Positions 7,294-13,476 of a DNA stretch of 13,476 nucleotides are shown here, piece by piece (positions within the stretch are counted from its first letter, which is position 1; each line of letters starts with the position of its first letter). The notes under the pieces were generated by a model that saw only the letters and a list, made by a program, of their open reading frames with translations, was not told where the DNA came from and did no database searches. The DNA lies in assembly GCA_029934875.1 (NCBI GenBank), contig JAOZLK010000049.1, positions 1-13,476 of the forward strand, given 5' to 3'. The position numbers were made by a program, and so were the translations under genes. This DNA comes from Bacteroidales bacterium (lineage in GTDB: Bacteria > Bacteroidota > Bacteroidia > Bacteroidales > GCA-2748055).

Positions 7294-8658
7294 ATGAAAA
7301 GAAAAACGCTTATTTCCATAATTGCTACTGTCGTAGTAGTGCTTGCCCTGATTATTTACTCGGCCATGTCGGGGAAAGAGAAAGAGGTAGTGCTGGAAAC
7401 CGAAGTCCAGTATGGCAGTTTTGAGATTGCTGTGATGATTACAGGAGAGTTACAGGCCATCAGGGAGACTGAGATCAAGGCTCCCTCTTCACTCAGGAAC
7501 AGGTACCTGCGAATCCACAGGGTAAAGATACAGGATCTGATCCCGGAGGGGACCGTAGTGGACTCGGGCGACTGGGTGGCGACCCTGGACCGTTCGGAAA
7601 CCGATAACTCCCAGAAGGATATGATAGACAGGTTGGAGCAGGAAGAGTCAGAGTACATGCGTACCAAGCTCGACACCACCATGCAGTTGAGGCAGTTGAG
7701 GGATGATCTGATCAACCTCGAGTTTGCCATGGAGGAGGCGGAAATTACACTGGAACAATCGCAGTATGAACCTCCTGCTACCATAAGACAGGAGGAGATT
7801 TCGCTGGAGAGAGCCACCCGGGCCTACAACCAGGCCAAAGAAAACTATGGATTGAAAGAAAGACAGGCCAAAGCAGAAATGAGAGAAGCAGAAATATCCC
7901 TCGAGCGTGACAGGCGGGGTGTGGACATGATGGAAGCGGTTTTGAAGGAATTTGATATTATGGCCCCTTCTTCGGGGATGGTGATTTACAAGAAGGATTG
8001 GAATGGTCAGAAAAGAACCGCCGGTACCGAGATAAATACCTGGGACCTGGCTGTGGCCACTCTCCCTGATCTTTCCACTATGATCTCGCTCACCTATGTC
8101 AATGAGATTGATATTAGCAAACTTAATGAGGGGCAGCAAGTAAAAATCGGGGTGGATGCTTTTCCGGAAAAGAGATTTACAGGAGAGGTATTCGAGGTGG
8201 CCAACATAGGTCAGCAACTTCCCAACACCGATGCAAAGGTATTTGAGGTGCGTATTGAGCTCAATGAACACGATACCATCCTCAGGCCCTCCATGACCAC
8301 AAGTAATGAGATTATTACCAGGGTAATGGACAGTGTTATGTTTGTGCCTCTTGAAGCGGTACACGCCAATGACAGCCTCACTTATGTTTATACCCGGCAG
8401 GGTAAGAAACAGGTTGTGGTTCTGGGCGATTCCAATGAGAACAATATTATTGTGGAATTGGGCCTGGAAAAGGGACAAAAATTATACCTGTCTCAGCCAG
8501 GTAATATAGAATCCTTTGAGTATACTGGTCTGGAGTTACTGGAGGAAATTAACAGGCGCAAAGAGGAGGCTCGAAGTCAAAGGGAGAAGGAGCATAAGCC
8601 AAAAGAATCAAAGGGACCCTCGGGACCACCCTCGGGAGTTAAAAGAAGCCAGGGTTAG
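7294..8658 (+). CDS. MacA/HlyD-type periplasmic adaptor (membrane fusion protein)
   Basis: This subunit would bridge an inner-membrane transporter to a TolC channel. The 454-residue protein begins with a basic stretch and one membrane anchor (about 5-26). It then has the first half of a lipoyl-like domain (A-P-S-S, then P-E-G-T-V-V-D-S-G-D-W). A long charged coiled-coil hairpin spans about 105-215, with a proline turn near 153-154 (Q-Y-E-P-P). The second lipoyl half starts at MAPSSG (223-228), followed by a beta-barrel and a membrane-proximal domain. The tail is basic and proline-rich (about 425-454). The family is clear, but the substrate is not: relatives move macrolides, peptides, lipids or siderophores. 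It lies three bases before the permease gene, in a typical adaptor-permease-TolC set. Calling it macA would overstate what is known. Confidence 0.9.
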   Translation: MKRKTLISIIATVVVVLALIIYSAMSGKEKEVVLETEVQYGSFEIAVMITGELQAIRETEIKAPSSLRNRYLRIHRVKIQDLIPEGTVVDSGDWVATLDRSETDNSQKDMIDRLEQEESEYMRTKLDTTMQLRQLRDDLINLEFAMEEAEITLEQSQYEPPATIRQEEISLERATRAYNQAKENYGLKERQAKAEMREAEISLERDRRGVDMMEAVLKEFDIMAPSSGMVIYKKDWNGQKRTAGTEINTWDLAVATLPDLSTMISLTYVNEIDISKLNEGQQVKIGVDAFPEKRFTGEVFEVANIGQQLPNTDAKVFEVRIELNEHDTILRPSMTTSNEIITRVMDSVMFVPLEAVHANDSLTYVYTRQGKKQVVVLGDSNENNIIVELGLEKGQKLYLSQPGNIESFEYTGLELLEEINRRKEEARSQREKEHKPKESKGPSGPPSGVKRSQG

Positions 8659-8661
8659 AAG

Positions 8662-10017
8662 ATGGGACGGTATTTACACGATATCCAGATAGCCATAGAG
8701 TCAATCATGGCCAACCAGATGCGAAGCATTCTCACAGCCCTTGGGATCATTTTCGGAGTGAGTGCGGTAATCACCATGCTGGCCATTGGTCGTGGTGCTC
8801 AGCAGGAAATCCTGGATCAGATTAAGATGGTTGGTGTCAACAACATCATGATCACACCTGTCTTTGAATTAGCTGAAGGACAAGGCTCTGATGAAGGCGG
8901 GGAGACTAAGCAGTCACGCAAATTCTCTCCAGGTCTTACCCTGAAGGACCTGGAGGCGATAGAGGAAGTGGTCCCGACCGTCAATTCGCTCTCCGCCGAG
9001 ATCGAATTGAATAGTTACGTTGTTCAGGGGGGTAAGAGGGCCTCTGCCAAACTGCTGGGGGTCTCCAATAATTATTTTGAGATCTTCAATCTACCCCTTC
9101 ACGAGGGTGCCTTTTTTAACCGCTACCAGGAGGAAAATGGCATCCCTGTTTGTGTGATCGGCGCAAATATCAAGAACAAATTTTTCAGCAAGGAGAATCC
9201 TCTCGGCAAATACATCAAGTTCGACAAGGTCTGGCTCAAGGTAGTCGGGGTGCTTGATAAAAACGACGTAGATCTTACCCGTTTTGAGCACATCGGGGTA
9301 AATGTAATGAACGATAATATTTATGTTCCTGTAAAGACCATGCTCATGCGTTATCAGAACCGGGCCCTTGTCGCGTCCAGGATCAAGGGTAGCGAAGGGG
9401 GAATGATGTTCGGAATGGGTTTTGCCTTTAGTTTTGGCGGACAGCAAGGAAACTCCAGCTCCAACTATCACCAGCTGGATAGGATTATTGTCCAGGTTAA
9501 TGAGTCATCCCAGCTTGCGCCCTCCACCGATCTGCTGGCCCGCCTCTTGCTCAGGCGTCATGAGGAGGTCAAGGATTTCGAAATTACTGTACCCGAGCTA
9601 TTGCTAAAGCAGGAGCAGCGAACCAAGGATATTTTCAATATCGTGCTGGGAGCCATTGCCAGCATCTCACTGCTGGTCGGGGGGATAGGCATTATGAACA
9701 TTATGTTTGCATCTGTAATGGAGCGTATAAAAGAGATCGGAACCAGGCTGGCCATCGGGGCGCAGAAGAAGGACATTGTGGTTCAGTTTCTCTCTGAAGC
9801 TGTACTGATCTCTGTGATCGGCGGATTGATTGGTGTAATCCTGGGAATTGTGGCCTCTTTCCTGATCTCCAAGTTTGCCGACATTAAGACGGAGGTGACA
9901 CCCATTTCGGTCTTCATTTCATTTGCAGTTTCAGCATCTGTGGGGGTAATATTTGGTTACTCTCCTGCCAAACGGGCTTCCGAACGGGATCCCATCGAAT
10001 CTTTAAGGTATGAATAG
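8662..10017 (+). CDS. MacB/FtsX-type ABC transporter permease, no ATPase domain
   Basis: An inner-membrane subunit of a MacB-like mechanotransmission ABC exporter. The 451-residue chain has the four-helix MacB topology: TM1 at about 18-42, a large periplasmic domain (about 43-322), then TM2 (326-350), TM3 (376-402) and TM4 (414-436). The FtsX-type signature is present after TM2 (M-E-R-I-K-E-I-G-T-R-L-A-I-G-A), and the C-terminus ends E-R-D-P-I-E-S-L-R-Y-E. There is no Walker A, Walker B or ABC signature, so a separate ATP-binding protein is required, and none is encoded next to it. A glycine-, methionine- and phenylalanine-rich stretch at about 245-266 interrupts the periplasmic domain. The gene starts three bases after the adaptor stop and overlaps the tolC-family gene by 8 bases, indicating coupled expression. 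Confidence 0.92.
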   Translation: MGRYLHDIQIAIESIMANQMRSILTALGIIFGVSAVITMLAIGRGAQQEILDQIKMVGVNNIMITPVFELAEGQGSDEGGETKQSRKFSPGLTLKDLEAIEEVVPTVNSLSAEIELNSYVVQGGKRASAKLLGVSNNYFEIFNLPLHEGAFFNRYQEENGIPVCVIGANIKNKFFSKENPLGKYIKFDKVWLKVVGVLDKNDVDLTRFEHIGVNVMNDNIYVPVKTMLMRYQNRALVASRIKGSEGGMMFGMGFAFSFGGQQGNSSSNYHQLDRIIVQVNESSQLAPSTDLLARLLLRRHEEVKDFEITVPELLLKQEQRTKDIFNIVLGAIASISLLVGGIGIMNIMFASVMERIKEIGTRLAIGAQKKDIVVQFLSEAVLISVIGGLIGVILGIVASFLISKFADIKTEVTPISVFISFAVSASVGVIFGYSPAKRASERDPIESLRYE

Positions 10018-11509
10018 CATGTATCGTATTTCCGTTTTCTTAGTCATTTTTCTTTTTGCCCAGGATATATCGGCTCAAACTGAGTCTGAAGCCGGAGAAA
10101 GGGTTCTGACCCTGCCGGAGGTGATCCAGCTTTCCCGGGACCAGTCCCTGATGGGACTGATGGCCCGTCACCAGTTTCGCAGCTCTTACTGGGAGTACAG
10201 GACACACATTGCAAGATACAGGCCAGGACTGAGCCTGGAAGCAACGGTTCCTTCGCTGAACAATGTTATGCAGAGTGTTACCCAGCCGGACGGGTCAGAG
10301 AAATTTGTATCTACCTCCAATATGCAAACCGGACTGGATTTGCAGCTTAATCAGAATATCGGGCTTACCGGGGGGCGGGTATTTGTGACCTCCCAGATAC
10401 AACGAAACGATAACTTTAATGAGGAGCCTCCAACTACCTACCTGGCTTATCCGGTAACCATTGGTTTAATACAACCCATAAACGGGTATAATGCTTTGCG
10501 TTGGGACAGGAGGATCGAGCCACTAAAATACGAGGAGGCCAAGCTGGAATATGTCAATACCCTGGAGAGGGTGAGTCAGCGGGCAGTGGGATACTTTTTT
10601 GACCTGGCCCTGGCCCAGATCAATTTGGAGATTGCAAAGAAGAATTTTGCCAATACCGATACTCTTTACCAGATTGCGCTTGGGCGCTACCATTTGGGAA
10701 CCATTGCAGAGAATGAGTTGTTGCAAATGGAACTAAGTTCACTGAATGCGGGAGCTGCAATAAATGAATCCAATATCGACCTGGCCCTTCGCAGATCAAG
10801 GCTCAGATCCTTCCTGGGATTTAACGACAGGATAAATCTACAATTGATTCTGCCCAGGGAGGTACCTGATATGACCCTGGATTACAGCAGAACTCTGGCG
10901 GAAGCATTAGAGAATAACCCGGATATTCTGAGCATGGAGCGGCAGTTGCTTGAGGCAGAGCGGCAGGTGGCAGAGGCCAGATCGCAAAAGGGGATAAGGG
11001 CAGACCTCTTTGCACAGGTGGGATTGAGCCAGAATGCCCAGACCCTTAGTGGGGCCTACCAGAACCCGGAAAATCAACAGCGATTACGCGTGGGGATACA
11101 GGTGCCACTCCTTGACTGGGGTTTGGGACGCGGACAGTACCGGATGGCCCAGTCAGCCCAGGAGGTGGTCAGGACTGATGTGAGGCAGTCACAGATCGAC
11201 TTTGATGAAAATATCTTCCTCCAGGTGATGCAGTTTAACCTGCAGGACGACCAGGTGCTTATTGCTTCAAAGGCTGACGCCATTGCGGATCTTCGATACG
11301 AGGTTACAAAGCAGCGTTTCCTTATCGGGAAGATTGATGTGCTGGACCTGAATGTGGCACTTGAGGAGAAGGATGTGGCCAGGCGGGGTTACGTACAGGC
11401 CCTCAGAAATTACTGGGACTATTACTACGACCTGAGGGGCCTTACCTTGTATGACTGGCAAAAGGATTTAAAGCTGACTGAGGATTTCGACGAGCTATTG
11501 GTGAAATAG
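10010..11509 (+). CDS. TolC-family outer-membrane efflux protein
   Basis: Predicted outer-membrane channel that completes the export system. The 499-residue protein has an N-terminal signal peptide (hydrophobic core F-L-V-I-F-L-F-A, cleavage expected near the S-A-Q at 21-23). Two OEP-type halves follow, rich in long amphipathic helices such as L-A-E-A-L-E-N-N-P-D-I-L and E-A-E-R-Q-V-A-E-A-R-S. A start at 10010 overlaps the permease stop by 8 bases and has AAGG just upstream. A second ATG at 10019 (MYRISVFL) would also give a good signal peptide, so either start is possible. Its stop is one base from the stop of the convergent GlmU-like gene. The family is sure; the cargo is unknown. Confidence 0.92.
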   Translation: MNSMYRISVFLVIFLFAQDISAQTESEAGERVLTLPEVIQLSRDQSLMGLMARHQFRSSYWEYRTHIARYRPGLSLEATVPSLNNVMQSVTQPDGSEKFVSTSNMQTGLDLQLNQNIGLTGGRVFVTSQIQRNDNFNEEPPTTYLAYPVTIGLIQPINGYNALRWDRRIEPLKYEEAKLEYVNTLERVSQRAVGYFFDLALAQINLEIAKKNFANTDTLYQIALGRYHLGTIAENELLQMELSSLNAGAAINESNIDLALRRSRLRSFLGFNDRINLQLILPREVPDMTLDYSRTLAEALENNPDILSMERQLLEAERQVAEARSQKGIRADLFAQVGLSQNAQTLSGAYQNPENQQRLRVGIQVPLLDWGLGRGQYRMAQSAQEVVRTDVRQSQIDFDENIFLQVMQFNLQDDQVLIASKADAIADLRYEVTKQRFLIGKIDVLDLNVALEEKDVARRGYVQALRNYWDYYYDLRGLTLYDWQKDLKLTEDFDELLVK

Positions 11510-11510
11510 C

Positions 11511-12692
11511 TTATTTCCTGAACTTCTCAGAATATTCAAATATCCACTGTAAAATATCCTCATCAGTATCGCTTAAGTGCTGACCGCGACGTTCCATAAC
11601 CAGGGAAGCCGTCTCTACCACTTTATTCATCTGATTAGTTGACATCCCTCCGGATCCACCCCAGGTAAATGAAGGGATGAAATTGCGAGGGAAGCCCGAG
11701 CCAAAGATGTTCGCAGCGACACCCACCACGGTTCCTGTATTGAACATGGTATTGATCCCACATTTGGAGTGATCGCCCATAATCAGTCCACAGAACTGCA
11801 GGCCCGATCTTATAAAGCGCTGCCTGGCGTAGTTCCATACCTTTACCTCGGAATAATTGTTCTTCAGATTTGAATTATTGGTATCTGCTCCAATGTTGCA
11901 CCATTCGCCCAGGACCGCGTTACCCAGGAATCCGTCATGGCCCTTGTTGGAGTTGGAATGGATCACGCTATTGTTAATCTCTCCCCCTGCTTTGCAATAG
12001 GGTCCTATGGTTGTCGGACCATAAATCTTGGCTGACAGTTTCACCGTAGATCCTTCACAGAGCGCGAAAGGCCCTCTGATCACACTGCCTTCCATTATTT
12101 CACTGTCAGGTCCCAGGTAGAAGGGGCCCGAAGATGCATTTAGAGTAATGTGCTCTCCCTTAAAACCCGGCTCAACAAAAATGTTTTCAGGAGCAATAGC
12201 CCTTACTGTATTACTTAGCTTCTCACTCTTTCTTCCCCTGGTAAGCAGGGCCATATCTGCTTTAATTTCCTGGCCGTTCAGGTGGAATATCTTCCAGGGA
12301 TAATCAATAAGGAATATTTCTCCCGGGTAGTCTTTTGCCGAATCCAGCCACCTTTGCAGCTCAAAGGCACTTGCTTCTGAAGCGTTTGTGCATGCCCCCA
12401 GTAGGGTATCTCCCTTTTTAAGCGCCTCTCCATTTCGAAGTGCCATCAAAGCCTGCAGAATCTCTTTCCCGGGAAGCAGGGAGCCATTTATGAGTAGGTT
12501 TTCGCTTCCTGTATGCAAACGGAATTTTTCCGCCAGGTGTTCCTGGGTCAGATGTGAAGGGCTGCTTTCGAGATGCTTCTCCCACTTTTCAGCTATGGTC
12601 AGAATTCCTACCCTGAGATCGGCAACCGGTCGTGTAAAGGTAAGTGGTAACAGGTTTTCCCAGGAGTGATCATCAAAGAGGATTGGCTGCAT
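11511..12692 (-). CDS. GlmU-like protein: putative sugar nucleotidyltransferase with left-handed beta-helix acyltransferase domain
   Basis: A 393-residue protein resembling the alternative GlmU family seen in Bacteroidota, proposed to make UDP-GlcNAc from glucosamine-1-phosphate. The N-terminal domain lacks the usual G-x-G-T-R-M nucleotide loop and begins instead with I-L-F-D-D and T-R-P-V-A-D-L-R-V-G (20-29), where R21 and R27 are candidate phosphate contacts. From about 175 to 370 there are hexapeptide repeats of a left-handed beta-helix (for example G-P-F-Y-L-G-P-D-S-E-I). N-K-G-H-D-G-F-L-G-N with H252 resembles the catalytic-histidine region of GlmU acetyltransferase, and C-N-I-G-A-D-T-N-N-S-N resembles GlmU's N-I-G-A-G-T segment. 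Both activities remain inferences. It follows rpmE2 with an intervening terminator, so it either relies on read-through or has its own promoter, which I could not define. Confidence 0.82.
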   Translation of the reverse strand: MQPILFDDHSWENLLPLTFTRPVADLRVGILTIAEKWEKHLESSPSHLTQEHLAEKFRLHTGSENLLINGSLLPGKEILQALMALRNGEALKKGDTLLGACTNASEASAFELQRWLDSAKDYPGEIFLIDYPWKIFHLNGQEIKADMALLTRGRKSEKLSNTVRAIAPENIFVEPGFKGEHITLNASSGPFYLGPDSEIMEGSVIRGPFALCEGSTVKLSAKIYGPTTIGPYCKAGGEINNSVIHSNSNKGHDGFLGNAVLGEWCNIGADTNNSNLKNNYSEVKVWNYARQRFIRSGLQFCGLIMGDHSKCGINTMFNTGTVVGVAANIFGSGFPRNFIPSFTWGGSGGMSTNQMNKVVETASLVMERRGQHLSDTDEDILQWIFEYSEKFRK

Positions 12693-12710
12693 TTTTTATT
12701 TTAAATGTAC

Positions 12711-12743
12711 AAAAAAAAGCCACCCCGAAAGGGATGGCTTTTT
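12711..12743 (-). terminator. Intrinsic terminator downstream of rpmE2
   Basis: Read on the minus strand, a hairpin pairs GCCATCCC with GGGTGGC around a four-base loop, with one mismatch near the middle. A-T pairs extend the stem and a run of eight T follows. In plus coordinates the arms are 12719-12726 and 12731-12738 with loop GAAA (12727-12730). It begins about 20 bases after the rpmE2 stop and lies before the GlmU-like gene, so it should end most rpmE2 transcripts. The A/T runs on both sides could allow weaker termination in the other direction. Confidence 0.85.
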
Positions 12744-12764
12744 CCACACAGGCACAAGTGCCAT

Positions 12765-13031
12765 CTATTTTTTCTTTTTGTCCAGGTGAGTCTTGTAACG
12801 GCTCATAAACTTGTCCACACGACCGGCGGTATCCACAAGCTTCATCTTACCAGTATAGAAGGGGTGAGATGAGCTGGAAATTTCAAGTTTGATCAAGGGG
12901 TACTCAACTCCGTCATCCATTTTAACTGTCTCCTTGGTAGCAGTTGTTGACTTGGTAATAAAGGTATCTCCATTGGACATGTCCCTGAAAGCAACAAGTC
13001 TGTAATTCTTTGGATGTATATCTTTTCTCAT
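12765..13031 (-). CDS. rpmE2: 50S ribosomal protein L31 type B
   Basis: A small component of the large ribosomal subunit near the central protuberance, contacting the 30S subunit. The 88-residue protein starts M-R-K-D-I-H-P, has the core motif [10 protein letters not shown] (55-64), then D-T-A-G-R-V-D-K-F and a lysine-rich end. It contains no cysteine, so it is the zinc-independent (C-minus) type B form. In many bacteria that form replaces a zinc-binding L31; the window does not show whether a second L31 exists. It has its own promoter upstream and an intrinsic terminator downstream, so it is mainly a single-gene unit. Confidence 0.96.
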   Translation of the reverse strand: MRKDIHPKNYRLVAFRDMSNGDTFITKSTTATKETVKMDDGVEYPLIKLEISSSSHPFYTGKMKLVDTAGRVDKFMSRYKTHLDKKKK

Positions 13032-13086
13032 GGGTCTCTTACTTATTTTTTCATTTCAATACCACCGTATTTTTCAAAACGGACTG

Positions 13087-13117
13087 CAAAGATAAAAATG
13101 TTTGTCGGAACATCAAA
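13087..13117 (-). promoter_or_regulatory. Bacteroidota-type promoter for rpmE2
   Basis: On the minus strand TTTG (13117-13114) is followed 19 bases later by TATCTTTG (13094-13087). This fits the -33 TTTG and -7 TAnnTTTG consensus of the Bacteroidota primary sigma factor. Transcription should start near 13080, leaving a leader of about 50 bases before the rpmE2 ATG. The -33 box overlaps the stop codon of the upstream gene. Confidence 0.75.
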
Positions 13118-13476
13118 ATAATTTACTGGAAATAGCGGCCTCTTCGGGCATGAAACGTTCAAAGGCTTTGTCCCGGTCGAAAAGGTAGCTATAGCATATA
13201 TGTGTTTTTGTGTGGTGGGCACCTGTATTCTGGTAGAGAGAAATCATTTTAGGGTTGAAATCTCCCACCCAGGACAACTCAACATGCTTGAGAGAGGGCT
13301 TGCTTTTTACTACTTCATTTAATTGCCAGAAGATTCCTGATTCAACTCCCGAATTTTGAAATTTAGGAATTACGCCGGCTGCTGTACCTCTGCAGCAGTC
13401 TATGGTATTCTTTCTTTTGTAGTAGAGAAAGCGCAATTTATTGAGCAGGTGCAGTTTTCCGTTCAGATGTTTGAAA
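13113..13476 (-). CDS. GNAT-like acyltransferase, C-terminal part (5' end beyond window)
   Basis: The frame is open to the right edge of the window. The first in-frame start-like codon inside is a TTG at 13436, but translation continues upstream from it (F-K-H-L-N-G-K-L-H-L-L-N-K), so the true start lies outside. About 120 residues are visible. They resemble the C-terminal half of a large GNAT-like N-acyltransferase group: F-L-Y-Y-K-R-K, then G-V-I-P-K-F-Q-N-S-G-V-E-S-G as a probable acyl-CoA-binding segment, E-L-S-W-V-G-D-F-N-P as the following strand, and L-Y-Q-N-T-G-A near the end. The substrate is unknown. It lies upstream of rpmE2 on the same strand, but rpmE2 has its own promoter. The family call is moderate. 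Confidence 0.7.
   Translation of the reverse strand, partial: FKHLNGKLHLLNKLRFLYYKRKNTIDCCRGTAAGVIPKFQNSGVESGIFWQLNEVVKSKPSLKHVELSWVGDFNPKMISLYQNTGAHHTKTHICYSYLFDRDKAFERFMPEEAAISSKLF

Noticed and set aside
7648..8478. 276-codon open frame on the minus strand opposite the adaptor gene
   Set aside because: It lies wholly antisense to a clear family member, shows no recognisable motif and has no tight neighbour of its own. It looks like a codon-bias shadow of the coiled-coil region.
12702..12709. TACATTTA on the minus strand as a -7 box for the GlmU-like gene
   Set aside because: The last base departs from TAnnTTTG, no -33 box lies at the right distance, and the position is only about 10 bases from the start codon, next to the rpmE2 terminator.

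Overview
The window looks like chromosomal DNA from a member of the Bacteroidota, probably Bacteroidales or Marinilabiliales-like. This rests on the gene families: a propeller/Y_Y_Y sensor, an alternative GlmU-family protein, a type B L31, and lipoproteins with a short lipobox. It also rests on TAnnTTTG promoter elements of the Bacteroidota sigma type. Gene density is high, the genes fall in tight same-strand runs, and no mobile element, CRISPR array, tRNA or rRNA was seen. The lineage is an inference from families and promoters, not from a marker tree.

Layout. Positions 1-1838 (+) hold the 3' part of a large membrane sensor: beta-propeller, Y_Y_Y domain, transmembrane helix, coiled coil and a SpoIIE/PP2C serine phosphatase. 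It converges on a four-gene minus-strand run: a pseudouridine synthase of the RsuA/RluB family (5743-4643), era (4635-3760), der (3745-2438) and a small lipoprotein (2411-1896). The gaps in this run are 7, 14 and 26 bases, so it reads as a ribosome-maturation operon with a lipoprotein at its tail. A GC-rich nested palindrome (about 1850-1884) lies between the two converging units.

From a divergent promoter region (5744-5873) a plus-strand run begins: a GlmM-type phosphohexomutase (5874-7268), a MacA/HlyD-type periplasmic adaptor (7294-8658), a MacB/FtsX-type ABC permease without a fused ATPase (8662-10017) and a TolC-family outer-membrane protein (10010-11509). The last three form a tripartite export system across both membranes, but no ATP-binding subunit is encoded in the window.

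The final part is on the minus strand: a partial GNAT-like protein running off the right edge (13476-13113), rpmE2 for ribosomal protein L31 type B (13031-12765) with its own promoter and a clear intrinsic terminator, and a GlmU-like protein (12692-11511) whose stop codon lies one base from the tolC stop. GlmM and the GlmU-like protein could supply consecutive steps toward UDP-GlcNAc, on either side of the export genes.

Most of the window is ordinary housekeeping DNA. The items most worth a second look are the export operon lacking an ATPase, the non-canonical GlmU-like protein, the repeat-bearing tail of the pseudouridine synthase with its non-ATG start, and the nested palindrome.
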